A stretch of 36,194 nt of DNA from Cellulomonas cellasea (GCF_006538745.1 NZ_BJLR01000002.1:1-36194), one strand, 5' to 3'. Numbered from the stretch's first letter, positions 16,262 to 24,549 are shown. Notes: a model not told the origin generated them from the letters alone. Made by a program: numbers and translations.

Positions 16262-16866
16262 CGGCGCCGCGGCGCGAGGCCCCGGCGCCCGGGGACCTGG
16301 TCCTCGTGCGGGGCGGAGGCGGCGTGCGGGTCGACGCCGCGCGTCGGTGCGTCGTCCTCGACCGCGTGCCCGGCCTGGACGAGCCGCTCGAGCCGGTGGC
16401 GGGCCCGGTGCAGGCGCATCGCGGCGGTCCCCGGCGAGCAGCCCAGCACGCGCCCGAGCGCGACGAGGTCCAGGCCGTCCCACGCGACGAGCTGGAGGAT
16501 CTCCTGGTCGCGCGGGGCGAGCTTGCGCATGACGCTCGAGGCGAGCATCCGGTCGGTCACGATCTCGGCGGGGTCGATCTCGACGATCGGGACGCCCGCC
16601 GCGAGCCCGGCACGGACGCGCACGTCGAGCCGTGCGGCCCTCAGCCGGGCGCGCTGGGAGTTCGCGAGGATGTTGCGCGCCACGACGATGAGCCACGCGG
16701 TGCGCGCGTCGGGCTCCTCGGGCAGGACGTCCGCGCGGTGCCACGCGACGGTCAGGGCCTGGGCGGCGACGTCCTCGGCGACGTGCCAGTCGGTGCGGCG
16801 GGCCGCGTACCCGAGCACGACGGGGTACAGCTCGGCGAACATCGCCGCGAACTGGTCCTCGTCCAC
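16258..16866 (-). CDS. ECF-type RNA polymerase sigma-70 factor
   Basis: This is a 202-residue protein. The sigma-2 region starts near the N-terminus (FAELYPVVLGYAARRTDWHVAEDVAAQALTVAWHR), followed by the TAWLIVVARNILANSQR stretch of region 2.4. The sigma-4 region is MRKLAPRDQEILQLVAWDGLDLVALGRVLGCSPGTAAMRLHRARHRL, a helix-turn-helix for the -35 element. The last 40 residues are an Arg/Pro-rich tail. The GTG at 16866 is preceded by AAGGGG about 7 nt upstream. It overlaps the downstream membrane protein gene by 4 nt, so the two are coupled. The signal and regulon are unknown. Confidence 0.93.
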   Translation of the reverse strand: MDEDQFAAMFAELYPVVLGYAARRTDWHVAEDVAAQALTVAWHRADVLPEEPDARTAWLIVVARNILANSQRARLRAARLDVRVRAGLAAGVPIVEIDPAEIVTDRMLASSVMRKLAPRDQEILQLVAWDGLDLVALGRVLGCSPGTAAMRLHRARHRLERLVQAGHAVEDDAPTRGVDPHAASAPHEDQVPGRRGLAPRRR

Positions 16867-16937
16867 GTGCAGCCCCTTCGTGACCTCAGGGGCGAGTGTA
16901 GGCACACCCCCGCGGCCGCGGGAGCGTCGGGCGCGCG

Positions 16938-17459
16938 TCAGCAGCTCGTCGCGGTCGCGTTCTGGATCAGGGACCGCGCACCGGCGAGCCAGCCGCCGAC
17001 GGCCTGGTTGCGGGTCCAGGGCCCCGCGCACACGCTGCGCCCGCCGCCGCCCGCGGTCTCGTAGAACGTCGACCGCTTCGACCGCTTGTTCGCGTACGAG
17101 CCGATCGGCACCGCCGGGAGCCCGATCACGGCGCCGGGCTGGTTGAACTGGAAGAGCGTCCCGCCGTAGAGCGAGGCGGTCCAGATGCACGTGGTGCCGG
17201 ACGCGCAGTCGCTGTACGAGAGGGTCCCGACCTCGGCGCGCGTCACGAGCACCGCGCCGCCCTGCAGGCTCACGGTCTCGAGGACCCGGTGGCCGGGGTC
17301 GGCGGCGGGCTCCTCCTCGGGCAGCACCGGGGCCGCGCCGAGGACGAGCGAGGCGATGCCGAGGAGAGCGGTCAGCATCGTGCGGCGGTCCCGCGCGCTC
17401 CCGAGCGAACGGTGCAGCGCGCGGGAGGCGGAGCGTGCCCAGTCCAGGAAGATGCCCAT
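16938..17459 (-). CDS. Secreted peptidase-inhibitor I36-like protein
   Basis: This is a 173-residue protein. An N-terminal basic stretch precedes a hydrophobic export or anchor segment (about 27-44, TMLTALLGIASLVLGAAP). The mature part has four cysteines. DCASGTTCIWTASLYGG, followed by SYANKRSKRSTFYET and a final SVCAGPW, resembles the I36 (Streptomyces SMPI-type, beta/gamma-crystallin-like) inhibitor family. Such proteins are exported and can bind metalloproteases, but many annotated members are untested. It starts 2 nt after the murB stop, so it is probably expressed with murB. The first 20 residues are unusual for a signal peptide, so the start may lie downstream at an internal Met (residue 28). 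Confidence 0.75.
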   Translation of the reverse strand: MGIFLDWARSASRALHRSLGSARDRRTMLTALLGIASLVLGAAPVLPEEEPAADPGHRVLETVSLQGGAVLVTRAEVGTLSYSDCASGTTCIWTASLYGGTLFQFNQPGAVIGLPAVPIGSYANKRSKRSTFYETAGGGGRSVCAGPWTRNQAVGGWLAGARSLIQNATATSC

Positions 17460-17461
17460 AC

Positions 17462-18625
17462 CTACACCATGTCCGACATCGACCGGTTCTCACCAGGGGA
17501 TACCCGGGAATCTCGGACCGGGGTGCCGTCGGGGTCGTCCAGGCTCGCGTTCACGAGGACGGGCTCGGGCTCGAGCTCGATCCCGAAGCGCGCCCGCACG
17601 CCGTCGCGCACCGAGCGGGCCAGCGCGAGGACGTCCCCGGCGCGCGCGCCGCCCCGGTTCGTCAGGGCCAGCGTGTGCTTGGTCGAGACCGCCGCCGGAC
17701 CCGGCAGCCCGTGCCCCCGCCCGAACCCCGCCTGCTCGATGAGCCACGCGGCGCTCGTCTTGGTGCGCCCGTCGCCCGTCGGGTAGCGCGGCGCCGCCTC
17801 GGGCAGCAGCGCCGCGACCTGCGCGTCGAGCACGGGGTTGGTGAAGAACGACCCGGCGCTCGCGGTGTCCGGGTCGGCCGGGTCGAGGACCATGCCCTTG
17901 CCGCCGCGCAGCGCGAGCACCGCGGCGCGGACGTCCGCGAGCGGCGCGCGCTCCCCGACCTGCACGCCGAGCGTGCGGGCGAGCTCGGCGTACGCGATCG
18001 GCTCCGACAGCGGGCCGATGCGGAGCTGGAACGTCACGTCGAGCACCACGTAGCGCGGCGTGGGACCCCACGGCGAGCGGGGGTCGCCCTCGACGGGACG
18101 CATCGAGCGCTTGAGCAGCGACGTGCGGTACCCGAACGCCAGGTCGACGAGCGGCAGCGTCCGCACGCGCGCGCGTCCGCGGTCCCACACGCGCACCACC
18201 GAGATGGTCTGCGCGACCTCCTGGCCGTACGCGCCGACGTTCTGCACGGGCGTCGCACCGGTCGAGCCGGGGATGCCGGAGAGCGCCTCGATGCCGACGA
18301 GCCGCGTCGCGACCGCGTGCGCGACGACGTCGTCCCACGGTGTCCCGGCCGGGACCGTGACGGTGACGCCGGCGCACGCCGAGGCGTCGGGCGTCTCGAC
18401 GCCGGTCCGCACGTCGCGCACGACGACGCCGTCGAACCCCGCGTCGCCGACCAGCAGGTTCGAGCCGCCGCCGAGCACGAGCAGCGGCTCGCCGGCGTCG
18501 TCCGCCGCGCGGACCGCGTCGACCAGCTCGGCCTCGGTGCTCGTCTCGACGTAGCGCCCGACCGGACCGCCGACGCCGAGCGTCGTGAGCGCGGCGAGCG
18601 TGGGCACGGAGGCGGCTGTCGTCAC
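17462..18625 (-). CDS. murB: UDP-N-acetylenolpyruvoylglucosamine reductase
   Basis: This is a 387-residue type I MurB. The FAD-binding N-terminus contains LTTLGVGGPVGRYVE, VLGGGSNLLVGDAGFDGVV and ASAGVTVTVPAG-like segments. The substrate region is ALSGIPGSTGATPVQNVGAY and LAFGYRTSLLKR. The catalytic Ser is in TASAGSFFTNPVL and the catalytic Glu in FGIELEPEPVLV. It reduces UDP-GlcNAc-enolpyruvate to UDP-MurNAc with NADPH, an essential step of peptidoglycan precursor synthesis in the cytoplasm. The GTG start overlaps the upstream MFS stop (GTGA) and is also placed 6 nt after TAACCT, so it can be read from the MFS operon or from its own leaderless promoter. Confidence 0.97.
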   Translation of the reverse strand: MTTAASVPTLAALTTLGVGGPVGRYVETSTEAELVDAVRAADDAGEPLLVLGGGSNLLVGDAGFDGVVVRDVRTGVETPDASACAGVTVTVPAGTPWDDVVAHAVATRLVGIEALSGIPGSTGATPVQNVGAYGQEVAQTISVVRVWDRGRARVRTLPLVDLAFGYRTSLLKRSMRPVEGDPRSPWGPTPRYVVLDVTFQLRIGPLSEPIAYAELARTLGVQVGERAPLADVRAAVLALRGGKGMVLDPADPDTASAGSFFTNPVLDAQVAALLPEAAPRYPTGDGRTKTSAAWLIEQAGFGRGHGLPGPAAVSTKHTLALTNRGGARAGDVLALARSVRDGVRARFGIELEPEPVLVNASLDDPDGTPVRDSRVSPGENRSMSDMV

Positions 18626-19950
18626 CGTGTCAGGTTATCGGTCGGCGGGACGTCCGCCGGGGCGCCGTCCGCCGGGGCCGCGTGCTGCGCCGCCGGCTCG
18701 GTGGGCGCGGCCGCCCGCACGACCAGCAGCCCGACGAGCACCGGGACCGCGATCGCGAGCAGCGCCTGGCGGTACCCGATCTGGTCCGCGAGCAGCCCGA
18801 GCAGCGGGGGCCCGGCCAGGAACGCGGAGTACCCGACGGTCGAGACGACGCTCACCCGCGCCGCGGCGCGCAGCGGGTCGTCGCTCGCCGCCGACATGCC
18901 GACCGGGAACCCGAGCGCGGCGCCCATCCCCCACAGCACGACGCCGACGAGCGCGAGCCACAGCATCGTGTCGGGGACGAGCCCGAAGACGAGGAGGCCG
19001 ACGAGCGAGAGCGCCGCGCACAGCCGGAGCACGGTCACGCGCCCGTACCGGTCGAGGAGGTTCGTGCCGAGGAAGCGCATCGCCGTCATCGCCGCGACGA
19101 ACACGCCGAACACGAGCGCGCCGACGGTGTCGTCGGTCCCGAAGCCGTCGACGACCGCGAGCGCGACCCAGTCGTTCGCGGAGCCCTCGGTGAGCGCGGC
19201 CGCGAGCACGACGAGGCCGATGAGCAGCGTGCGGGGCTCGAGCCAGGCGCCGAACGCCCGGCGGGCGACCGCCCCGGTGCTCGAGTCGGCGTGCTCGGCG
19301 TGGCCGGCCGCCGGGAGGAAGCGCCGGACGCACCACGCGACCCCGATGCAGGAGACGACGAGCACGGCGGGCAGGTGCACGTGCACCGGCACGTCGAGCC
19401 GCGCGGCGAGGGCCGCGAGACCGGCCGCGACGACCGTCCCGAGCGAGAACCCCGCGTGGTAGCGGGGCATGACGGTGCGCCCGAGCCGCTGCTCGACGAT
19501 CGCGCCCTCGAGGTTCATCGCCGCGTCCCAGACCCCGGTGCCGACGCCGAAGACGACGAGCCCCGCGCCGACCACGACCGCGTTGCCCATGGCGACGCCC
19601 GCGGATGCGATGACGAGCCCGGTCGCGTTGACGAGCGCGAACCCGAGCACGGTGCGCGCGGCGCCGAGCCGCGTGACGATGACGCCGGAGAGCGGCAGCG
19701 ACACGAGCGACCCGACCGAGCCGACGAGCAGGAGCACGCCCATCTGCGCCGGGGTCAGGCCCAGCCCGTCGCGCACCGCGGGCAGGCGCGAGGCCCAGCT
19801 CGAGAAGTGCGCGCCGTTGAGGACGAAGACGAGGAACACGGCGAACGACGCCGCCCGGACGCGTGCGGGGTCGACGGCCGGTGCGCCGGTGACGTGCGGG
19901 GTGCTCGACATGGGTCGGTCGGCTCTCTCGTCGAGGGGGCGGGCGGTCAT
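18622..19950 (-). CDS. YbjJ-like MFS transporter, second of a tandem pair
   Basis: This is a 442-residue protein with about 12 membrane helices. The first-loop motif FSSWASRLPAVRDGLGLTP, LGRTVMPRYHAGFSLG and ALTEGSANDWVALAVVDGF place it in the YbjJ-like branch of the major facilitator superfamily. It is a paralogue of the gene immediately upstream and shares each of these motifs. I chose ATG at 19950, which overlaps the upstream stop (ATGA). ATG at 19911 would give 429 residues starting MSSTPHVTG and fits the family start slightly better. The 3' end overlaps murB. The substrate is unknown; small polar molecules are a family-level guess. Confidence 0.88.
   Translation of the reverse strand: MTARPLDERADRPMSSTPHVTGAPAVDPARVRAASFAVFLVFVLNGAHFSSWASRLPAVRDGLGLTPAQMGVLLLVGSVGSLVSLPLSGVIVTRLGAARTVLGFALVNATGLVIASAGVAMGNAVVVGAGLVVFGVGTGVWDAAMNLEGAIVEQRLGRTVMPRYHAGFSLGTVVAAGLAALAARLDVPVHVHLPAVLVVSCIGVAWCVRRFLPAAGHAEHADSSTGAVARRAFGAWLEPRTLLIGLVVLAAALTEGSANDWVALAVVDGFGTDDTVGALVFGVFVAAMTAMRFLGTNLLDRYGRVTVLRLCAALSLVGLLVFGLVPDTMLWLALVGVVLWGMGAALGFPVGMSAASDDPLRAAARVSVVSTVGYSAFLAGPPLLGLLADQIGYRQALLAIAVPVLVGLLVVRAAAPTEPAAQHAAPADGAPADVPPTDNLTR
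18632..18637 (-). promoter_or_regulatory. -10 box of a leaderless murB promoter inside the MFS gene
   Basis: TAACCT on the minus strand (18637-18632) is followed after 6 nt by the murB GTG. The box lies in the last codons of the upstream MFS gene. It would let murB be transcribed without that operon. Confidence 0.5.
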
Positions 19951-21491
19951 CGGGCGGCCGGGGCGGCGTAGACGGGGTCGAGCTCGTGCGCGGACGCGCG
20001 TCCATCCTCGCCCACGGGTCCGACGACGCGGGAGACGAGCGCGGCGAGCGCCGGGTCGTCGGACGCGGCGGTCGGCGTGGCCGGCGTCGGGGCGGACCGG
20101 GGACCGGCGGACGTCGCCGCGGCGGGCGCGGGTGTGCCCGCCTCCGACGGCTCGACCCGCGCGACGCGGCTCGACAGGCTCACGCTCACGACCATCGCGG
20201 CGGCGATGAGCACGAGCGCGTGGCGCGCGCCGAGGGACTCCGCGGCGAGCCCGAGGAGCGGCGGCGCGGCCAGGGAGGCGACGGAGGAGAACGCGGAGAC
20301 GACGGCGACGCGGCCCGCGGCGAGCATCGGGTCGTCGGACGCCGCCGCGATGCCGAGCGGCACGGCGAGCGCGGCGCCGAGGCCCCACGCGACGACGCCC
20401 GCGCCGGCGAGCGGCAGGGTCGGCGCGAAGCCGAACACGAGCAGGCCGACGAGCGAGACGACGCCGGACGCGCGGAGCACGGCCACCCGCCCGTAGCGGT
20501 CGATGAGCCGCGTGCCGAGCAGCCGCACGACGGTCATCGCGGCGACGAACGAGCCGAACACCGCGGCCCCGACGGCCTCGGGCTGGTCGAAGCCGTCGAC
20601 GACGGCGAGCGCGAGCCAGTCGTTCGCGGAGCCCTCGGACAGCGCGGCGGCCATGATGACGACCCCGATGAGCACGGTGCGCGGCTCGCGCCACGCGTCG
20701 AGCGCCGAGCCGAGACCGCGGCCGCGCGGCGCGCGCGGCGCCGGCACGCCGGGCGTGGCCGGCACGTCGGCGAGCACGCGCTCGCGCACCGGCCGGGACG
20801 CGACGACGACGTGCGGGATCGACAGCACGCGCCACACCGTCCCGAGGACCGCGGTCACGAGGAACTGGCTGAGCAGCGGCACGTCGAGGTGCGCTGCGAC
20901 CGCGCCGATGCCGGAGCCGAGGACGGCGCCGATCGAGAAGGCCGCGTGGAACTGCGGCAGGACCGTGCGGCCCATGCGGCGCTCGACCGACGCGCTCTCG
21001 ACGTTGAGCGGGACGTTGCCGACCGCGAACGAGACGCCGGTCAGGAAGATGCCGACGGCGAGCAGCGGCACCGAGCCGAGGGTCGGGCCCGCGCCGATGA
21101 GCACGTACGCGAGCGCGAAGCCGACGGTCGAGAGCAGGAGCGCGATCCGTCCGCCCCGCCGCGTGACGAGCACGCCGGCGACCGTCGCGGTCGCGAGGGC
21201 TCCGAGCGAGCCCGCCAGCAGGACGGAACCGAGCTGCCCCGTCGAGAGCTCGAGCGCGTCGCGGACCGAGGGGATCCGGGCGAGCCAGCTCGAGAACGTC
21301 AGGCCGTTGAGCGCGAACAGGCCCATGAGCACCCAGCGGGCCCGCACGAGGGGCAGGTCGGCCGAGGTCCGGGCGGGCGCGGCACCGGCGGGCACGGCAC
21401 CGGCGGGCGCGGAACCGGCCGACGAGCGGGCGGCCGTGGCGGAAGGGACGGGGGCAGCGACGCGGTCGACGCGGTCGCGCGGGTGAGTCAC
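19947..21491 (-). CDS. YbjJ-like MFS transporter, first of a tandem pair
   Basis: This is a 514-residue protein. A non-conserved Ala/Pro/Gly-rich N-terminal extension of about 48 residues precedes the first membrane helix (LMGLFALNGLTFSSWLARIP). About 12 helices follow, with LGRTVLPQF-like RMGRTVLPQFHAAFSIGAV and ALSEGSANDWLALAVVDGF. These motifs are shared with the downstream gene, so the two arose by tandem duplication. GTG at 21491 has GGAG 6 nt upstream. Its promoter region contains two LacI-type palindromes and is divergent from the LacI gene, so repression by LacI is likely. A solute exporter or sugar transporter role is inference. Confidence 0.88.
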   Translation of the reverse strand: MTHPRDRVDRVAAPVPSATAARSSAGSAPAGAVPAGAAPARTSADLPLVRARWVLMGLFALNGLTFSSWLARIPSVRDALELSTGQLGSVLLAGSLGALATATVAGVLVTRRGGRIALLLSTVGFALAYVLIGAGPTLGSVPLLAVGIFLTGVSFAVGNVPLNVESASVERRMGRTVLPQFHAAFSIGAVLGSGIGAVAAHLDVPLLSQFLVTAVLGTVWRVLSIPHVVVASRPVRERVLADVPATPGVPAPRAPRGRGLGSALDAWREPRTVLIGVVIMAAALSEGSANDWLALAVVDGFDQPEAVGAAVFGSFVAAMTVVRLLGTRLIDRYGRVAVLRASGVVSLVGLLVFGFAPTLPLAGAGVVAWGLGAALAVPLGIAAASDDPMLAAGRVAVVSAFSSVASLAAPPLLGLAAESLGARHALVLIAAAMVVSVSLSSRVARVEPSEAGTPAPAAATSAGPRSAPTPATPTAASDDPALAALVSRVVGPVGEDGRASAHELDPVYAAPAAR

Positions 21492-21545
21492 GAACAGCTC
21501 CAGAGCGGGGGGTGCAGGCCGGCGGAAGTGGTGGGCGCCGGAGAA

Positions 21546-21563
21546 GATCGAATCGATTCGATC
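21546..21563. promoter_or_regulatory. Perfect 18-bp LacI-type operator
   Basis: GATCGAATCGATTCGATC is a perfect palindrome with the central CG and AATCGATT core typical of LacI-family operators. It lies 55 bp upstream of the MFS start and on the same side as the divergent LacI gene. Confidence 0.8.
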
Positions 21564-21580
21564 CTGGCGCACGAGGCCGG

Positions 21581-21594
21581 TCGAATCGATATGA
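21581..21594. promoter_or_regulatory. Second, imperfect LacI-type operator
   Basis: TCGAATCGATATGA keeps the TCGAATCGAT half of the first operator with a degenerate right half. The two dyad centres are 33 bp apart, about three helical turns, so dimers would bind on the same face of the DNA. Confidence 0.6.
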
Positions 21595-21615
21595 GGATGG
21601 TGACCAGTCTGCGGG

Positions 21616-21621
21616 TACGCT
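21616..21621 (+). promoter_or_regulatory. Candidate -10 box for the LacI gene
   Basis: TACGCT fits TANNNT and lies just downstream of the second operator. A transcript from here would have a leader of about 80 nt that includes AGGAGG at 21693-21698. Confidence 0.35.
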
Positions 21622-21707
21622 GGCCGCGGCGTCAACCGGCGTCGCGCGATGTCACGCCGGATCACCCGCGACCGCCCCGGCGGCGCTCCCGCAGGAGGCG
21701 GTGCACC

Positions 21708-22769
21708 CTGTCGAACCAGCGACCCACGCTCGCGGACGTGGCCGCCACGGCCGGGGTCTCGGTCTCGACCGCGTCGCTCGCGTTCTCCGGGGCCGGCCCC
21801 ATCGCCGCGACGACGCGCGACCGCGTGCTGGCCGCGGCGTCCGAGCTCGGCTACAGCGGGCCCAACCCGCTCGGCCGCCAGCTCCGCAGCGGGCGCTCCG
21901 GCATCGTCGGCGTCGTCATCGGCGACGCTCTGCGGCGCTCGTTCCGCGACCCCGTGTCCATCCAGGTGCTCGACGGCCTTGTCGACACCCTCGGCGTCCT
22001 GGGGCTCGGCGTGCTGCTCATCCCCGGCTCGACCGGGCCGGGCGCGCCGCTCGTCGACCCGCTCGTGGAGTCCGCCGCGATGGACGTCGCGGTCATCATG
22101 TGGGGCTCGACCCCGCACGACCCCGTGCTCACGACGCTGCGCCGCCGCGGCGTCCCGGTCGTGCTCCTCGAGGGCCAGGCGACCGAGGGCGTCGCCGCCG
22201 TCGGGATCGACGACCGCGCCGGGATGGCTGTCCTCGCGCAGCACCTGCTCGACCTCGGCCACCGCCGGATCGCGACCGTGACGCTCCCGTTCGACCAGGC
22301 CCGGCGCTCGGGGCCCGTCGACGACGCCCGCCTCGCCGCCATCGAGTGGCAGGTCACGCGCCGGCGCCTCGCGGGCGTGCGCGACGCGGGCGTCGACCTC
22401 CTCGAGACGTGGGAGACCCCGGCGTCTCTCGTCGAGCACGGGGCCGACGCCGGCCGCGCCCTGCTCTCGCGCCCCGACCGCCCGACCGCCGTCGTCGCGC
22501 AGTCCGACCTGCTCGCGTCGGGTGTCGTGCTCGCCGCGCGCGAGCTCGGGCTCCGCGTGCCGCAGGACGTGTCCGTCGCGGGCTTCGACGGCCTCGACCT
22601 GCCGTGGCTCGCGCCCGACTCGCTCACCACCGTCGTGCAGCCGCTCCAGGCCAAGGGCGTCGCGGTCGGCAACGCCGTCGAGGCGCTGCTCGCAGGGTCG
22701 CAGCCCGAGTCTGTCGTCCTGCCGGTCGAGCTCCGCGTCGGCACGACGTCCGGCCCAGCCCCGTCCTGA
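21708..22769 (+). CDS. LacI-family transcriptional regulator with probable CTG start
   Basis: This is a 353-residue protein. The helix-turn-helix at the N-terminus is PTLADVAATAGVSVSTASLAF with hinge LAAASELGYSGPNPLGRQLRSG. The periplasmic-binding-protein-like sensor domain runs from about 58 to the end, with VAAVGIDDRAGM, LGHRRIATVTLPF, VVAQSDLLASGVVLAARELGLRVPQDVSVAGFDG and LTTVVQPLQAKG. No ATG, GTG or TTG in frame fits the usual start just before the helix-turn-helix. CTG at 21708 does, giving (M)SNQRPTLADV, and has AGGAGG 9 nt upstream. In-frame ATGs at 21591 and 21597 would add about 37-39 Arg-rich residues. It is divergent from the MFS pair and probably represses both directions. Confidence 0.9.
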   Translation: MSNQRPTLADVAATAGVSVSTASLAFSGAGPIAATTRDRVLAAASELGYSGPNPLGRQLRSGRSGIVGVVIGDALRRSFRDPVSIQVLDGLVDTLGVLGLGVLLIPGSTGPGAPLVDPLVESAAMDVAVIMWGSTPHDPVLTTLRRRGVPVVLLEGQATEGVAAVGIDDRAGMAVLAQHLLDLGHRRIATVTLPFDQARRSGPVDDARLAAIEWQVTRRRLAGVRDAGVDLLETWETPASLVEHGADAGRALLSRPDRPTAVVAQSDLLASGVVLAARELGLRVPQDVSVAGFDGLDLPWLAPDSLTTVVQPLQAKGVAVGNAVEALLAGSQPESVVLPVELRVGTTSGPAPS

Positions 22770-23055
22770 CCCGCCGCCCGCCGGCACCCGGGGGGCACCC
22801 GGCGGCACCGGGCGCCCCGCGACCGCGTCTGCTCGGCACCTCGCTCCGCGACAGCATCGCTGCCCAGCGGCGCGGGCATCCCGCGCCGCGTCCGCCCGGC
22901 GTCCCGCGCAGCGACGGCACCCGCCGCTGCCCGGCGCCTCGCGTAGCGACCGCAACCCGCCGTGCACCGCTCCGGCGCCCGGCACGGCCCCCGCACACGC
23001 CGCAGGGGCCGCCCGACGTCCGACCGTGGACGTGGAGCGACCCCTGCGCTCGTGC
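22770..23055. other. 286-nt gap between convergent genes
   Basis: No gene was found in this stretch. It is GC-rich with short degenerate CCCGGC/CGCAGCGAC repeats and no long perfect hairpin. Confidence 0.4.
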
Positions 23056-24549
23056 TCAGTGCCCGGACAGGCCGTTCTTCTGGAACGGGTTCGCACCCGC
23101 CGCGGCCATGAGGTACCAGGACGTCGCGCCGACGTGCTGCACCTGGAAGTAGCCGAAGCCGAAGCCCGTGTCGATGAGGCTCGACGCGGCGACGACCCCG
23201 CCCCCGGCCGCGAGCTCGACGCCGCCGAGGTGCTGGCCGGCCCCGAGCTCGGACTGCGCGACACGGACCTGCTCGAGCAGCGCCTCCGCGCGGTGGCGGT
23301 CACGGCGTCCGCCGCGGTCCGCGTACGACGCCGCGAGCTGCGCGGTGCCCTCGAGCCAGACGCCCTGCGGGTGCACCGTGATGCCGTTGTACTGCGCGGT
23401 CGAGGTCAGGCTCGCGGTGCTGAACGTGACGCCGGAGACCGTCACGCCGTCCGGGAGCTGCGACGTCGGGGCGTCGGGCTGGTCCGTGACGGCGAGCGCC
23501 GAGCCGGCCCAGTCGAGCGAGCTCGCGTAGCGCCGCTCGCGCAGCGCGATCCAGCTCCACGTCGCCGGGTCGAGCGGGAGCGGCTCCCGGTTGATCTCGA
23601 CGCCGTCGTTCGTCCCGGTGTAGAAGGTCCCGACCGCGGGCTCCCACATGCGGTCGACGAACGCGCGGGCGTGCGCCGCCGCCTCGCGCCACCGCCGCTG
23701 GCCGGTCGCGCGTGCGAGCAGCGTGAAGAACGCGACGCAGTCGATGTTGTGCTCGGTCGAGCCGTTGGGCACGGGCTCGTTGGCGCCGTTCACGCCGAAC
23801 GAGAAACCCCCCAGCGGCGCCTGCGACCACGTGTTCGTCGTGATCCACTCGCCGATCCGGACCGCCGCGTCGAGGTACCTGCGCTCGCGCGAGCGGAAGT
23901 ACAGCTGGACGAGCGCGACGCCGGGCCAGGCCATGTCGCCGACCGCGGTGCCGAGGAACCCGAACTGCCAGCCGATGTTCGCCGTGCCGTCGGGCAGGAC
24001 GAAGCCGTAGGGCTGCGGGGTGCCGTCGTAGAACGTGTATGGCCCGACGTTGTAGCCCTGCCGCAGGCGCCCGTCGGAGTACACCGGGTCGTGCTCCATC
24101 GCGTACACGAGGCCGTCCGCGAGCACGCGGGCGTGCTCGGGCACCCCGCGCTCGGACGCCAGGAGTGCGTTGATCGCGAGGGCGTTGTCGTAGACGAACG
24201 CGGTGCTGAACAGCCCGAGCTCGTCGGCGTAGCTCTGCGCGAGCCGGGGGCCGGGGTTGACGTCCGGGTACGCGTCGGTCGCGACGCGGAGGAACTCGAG
24301 CGCCGCACGCCGGGACTGACGGTCCCCGCCGTACCCGTGGCCGTGGCCGCCGCCGGTCGCGAGGGGCCCTTGGGCGGTCGCGCCGCCCGCGGTGCCGAGC
24401 ACGGCCCACCCGGCAGCACCGACGCCCGCGGCGGCGAGGAAGCCGCGCCGGGTCAGCGCAGCGCGGTCGAGGACGTGGCGCGAGGTCGGGTCCGAGGGAC
24501 CGGCCACGAGGAGCGACGGCTGCGCGGCGGATGATGCGGTCTCGTGCAT
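23056..24549 (-). CDS. Tat-exported protein with predicted alpha/alpha-toroid (six-hairpin glycosidase-like) fold
   Basis: This is a 497-residue protein. A twin-arginine signal (LTRRGFLAAAGVGAAGWAV, R34-R35) precedes a likely cleavage near residue 60 and a Gly/His-rich linker. The mature part has repeated amphipathic helices with FVYDNALAINALLA, YSDGRLRQGYNVGPYTFYDG, LGGFSFGV, STEHNIDCVAFFTLLARATG and FGFGYFQVQHVGATSWYLMAAAGANPF. These are typical of (alpha/alpha)6-barrel carbohydrate-active or bacterial Tat-pathway proteins. I cannot name a glycoside hydrolase family or substrate. ATG at 24549 is preceded by GGGGA. It is convergent with the LacI regulator. It could belong to the same carbohydrate response, but no LacI operator was seen in front of it. 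Confidence 0.8.
   Translation of the reverse strand: MHETASSAAQPSLLVAGPSDPTSRHVLDRAALTRRGFLAAAGVGAAGWAVLGTAGGATAQGPLATGGGHGHGYGGDRQSRRAALEFLRVATDAYPDVNPGPRLAQSYADELGLFSTAFVYDNALAINALLASERGVPEHARVLADGLVYAMEHDPVYSDGRLRQGYNVGPYTFYDGTPQPYGFVLPDGTANIGWQFGFLGTAVGDMAWPGVALVQLYFRSRERRYLDAAVRIGEWITTNTWSQAPLGGFSFGVNGANEPVPNGSTEHNIDCVAFFTLLARATGQRRWREAAAHARAFVDRMWEPAVGTFYTGTNDGVEINREPLPLDPATWSWIALRERRYASSLDWAGSALAVTDQPDAPTSQLPDGVTVSGVTFSTASLTSTAQYNGITVHPQGVWLEGTAQLAASYADRGGRRDRHRAEALLEQVRVAQSELGAGQHLGGVELAAGGGVVAASSLIDTGFGFGYFQVQHVGATSWYLMAAAGANPFQKNGLSGH

Noticed and set aside
21591-21707. ATG start for the LacI regulator
   Set aside because: It would add about 39 non-conserved Arg-rich residues and start inside an operator. 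The Shine-Dalgarno sequence and family N-terminus point to CTG at 21708.
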